Positions 5,344 through 6,675 of a DNA stretch of 6,675 bases are shown here, one piece after another. The DNA is from Planctomycetaceae bacterium (GTDB lineage Bacteria > Planctomycetota > Planctomycetia > Pirellulales > Pirellulaceae). Where the stretch lies: the NCBI GenBank assembly GCA_007133715.1, contig SLMF01000704.1:1-6675 (forward strand), in the 5' to 3' direction. The position numbers and the translations under genes were made by a program. The notes below the pieces were generated by a model. That model saw only the letters and a list, made by a program, of their open reading frames with translations, searched no databases and had not been told where the DNA came from. How positions within the stretch are numbered: the stretch's first letter is position 1; every line of letters starts with the position of its first letter.

Positions 5344-6675
5344 TCAGGACTCGCCCCCCGCCACTTCTCCCAGGCCGGCGAACGAGGCGTGCAACCCGAG
5401 GCGTTTCATCTTCTTATAGAGCGTGGTGCGATTGATACCCAGCTGCAGGGCGGTCTGGTTGCGGTTGCCCCGATGCTGGCGGAGTGCCTGGGCGATGAGC
5501 TGGCGTTCGGGTTCTTCGAGGGCTTCTTTCAGGGTTCGTCCGCGTGCGGCGGAGGGCACCTGGGGAGCGGGGTTCCCGAGATCGTGCGGCAGATCTTCCG
5601 GTTCAATCTGAGGGTTCTGGCCCAGCAATACGGCCCGCTCGACGGCGTTCTGCAATTCTCGGATATTCCCGGGCCAGGCGTATTGCTTCAGCATCGCCAA
5701 CGCCCGGGGCGAGAAGCCGTCGACCCGCTTCCCGGTCTGCGCGACGCTCCGCTGCAGGAATTGTTGGGCCAGTTTGGGGATATCGTCCCGGCGTTCGCGG
5801 AGCGGCGGTAGCTCGACGCGGATCACGTTGATCCGATAGTAGAGATCCTGGCGGAATCGGCCCGCCGCCACCGCCGCCGCCAAATCGTCGTTGGTCGCCA
5901 GGATGACCCGCGTATCGACGCGATAAGTCCGGGTGCCCCCCACCGGCTCGAACTCGAAATCCTGCAGGATCCGCAGTAACCGAATCTGCAGGCTGGGCGA
6001 AGACGTGCCCACTTCGTCCAAGAAAATCGTACCCCGATCTGCTTGCAGGAAGCGGCCCTGTTTGCTGCCCGTCGCCCCCGTAAACGCGCCGTCAACGTGG
6101 CCAAACAGTTCGCTTTCCAGCAGCGTTTCCGGCAACGCCCCACACGCTACCTCGATAAACGGACCCGTTCGGCGACGGCTGCGACGGTGAATCTCCCGAG
6201 CTAGCAGCGATTTGCCCGTCCCACTCTCCCCGCTGATCAACACCGTAGCCTGCGTGTCGGCCACGCAATCGATCACTTCGAAAACCTTACGCATGCGGGG
6301 GGCGTCACCGACGATCGTGGGCAAGCTCAGACGCTGGTCCAACACGCTTCGCAACCGGGCGGACTCGGTCGCCAAGCCCGACTGACGCATCGCCCGCTCG
6401 AGCGCCCTTGCCAGCTGCTGATCCCCCAAAGGCTTGGTCAGTAGATCGAAGGCCCCTGCGCGAATCGCACCCACTGCTGTCTCCACCGTCGCATAGCCCG
6501 TGACCAGAATCACGGTGGCGGGCCGAGCCTGCTCCTGACAGTGCGCCAGCACCTCAAACCCGCTGCCGTCCCCCAGTCGGATGTCGCACAGCACCAAATC
6601 GAACTGAGATTGGTCCAAGCGGGCACGTGCCCCGCTGACGGACGTCGCTTCGACGACCCGGTAGCCCCGCGCACG
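5344..6675 (-). CDS. NtrC-family sigma54-dependent response regulator (5' partial)
   Basis: A two-component response regulator that, once phosphorylated, would activate RpoN (sigma54) promoters by ATP hydrolysis. The frame is open to the window edge, so the N-terminus (probably about 20 receiver residues) is missing; TTG 6618 is internal. Numbered from codon 6618, the receiver has phospho-acceptor Asp12 (LVLCD), Thr40 and Lys62 (TKP). The AAA+ domain has Walker A GESGTGKS (130-137), the sigma54-contacting GAFTGA loop (177-182), Walker B TIFLDE (197-202) and the RFRQDLYYRINV block (254-265). A Fis-type helix-turn-helix follows (about 386-408), then a short tail. All motifs needed for sigma54 activation are intact. 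No cognate histidine kinase is visible in the window; it may lie to the right. The target promoters are unknown. Confidence 0.96.
   Translation of the reverse strand, partial: RARGYRVVEATSVSGARARLDQSQFDLVLCDIRLGDGSGFEVLAHCQEQARPATVILVTGYATVETAVGAIRAGAFDLLTKPLGDQQLARALERAMRQSGLATESARLRSVLDQRLSLPTIVGDAPRMRKVFEVIDCVADTQATVLISGESGTGKSLLAREIHRRSRRRTGPFIEVACGALPETLLESELFGHVDGAFTGATGSKQGRFLQADRGTIFLDEVGTSSPSLQIRLLRILQDFEFEPVGGTRTYRVDTRVILATNDDLAAAVAAGRFRQDLYYRINVIRVELPPLRERRDDIPKLAQQFLQRSVAQTGKRVDGFSPRALAMLKQYAWPGNIRELQNAVERAVLLGQNPQIEPEDLPHDLGNPAPQVPSAARGRTLKEALEEPERQLIAQALRQHRGNRNQTALQLGINRTTLYKKMKRLGLHASFAGLGEVAGGES

Overview
The window looks like ordinary chromosome from a fairly GC-rich bacterium, most likely a planctomycete (Pirellulales-like). 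That guess is an inference from gene content: a zinc-ribbon/GYF_2 tail-anchored protein, a DUF502 membrane protein, a diverged ClpP-like peptidase and an NtrC-type regulator. No rRNA or phylogenetic marker is present to confirm it.

Layout. Positions 1-277 hold no gene I can recognise; an open frame enters from the left edge but has no family signature. A small hypothetical gene (278-502, +) follows. Then comes about 400 bp without a convincing gene (503-902), carrying three copies of a GC-rich palindromic motif. Positions 903-4087 hold three genes in tandem on the minus strand. Read in transcription order they are a zinc-ribbon/GYF_2 protein with a C-terminal membrane anchor, a P-loop ATPase with membrane segments between Walker A and Walker B, and a DUF502 membrane protein. 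The gaps are 11 bp and 46-90 bp, which suggests one operon. A sigma70-type promoter lies directly against the first ATG, so the transcript may be leaderless.

The divergent intergenic region 4088-4316 contains a two-copy inverted REP-like element (REPIN-like). The base changes between its copies are compensatory. It also contains a small dyad near the next gene. On the plus strand, 4317-4868 encodes a ClpP-fold peptidase homologue that keeps the catalytic Ser and His but has Gly where ClpP has the catalytic Asp. It converges with, and overlaps by 10 bp, an A-type iron-sulfur carrier gene (4859-5191, -). Further right on the minus strand is an NtrC-family response regulator (5344 to beyond 6675), which is intact except for its missing N-terminus.

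The most interesting part is the three-gene membrane module: a cytosolic zinc-ribbon/GYF_2 adaptor, a membrane-inserted ATPase and DUF502. I do not recognise it as a named system. Its function cannot be read from the sequence.
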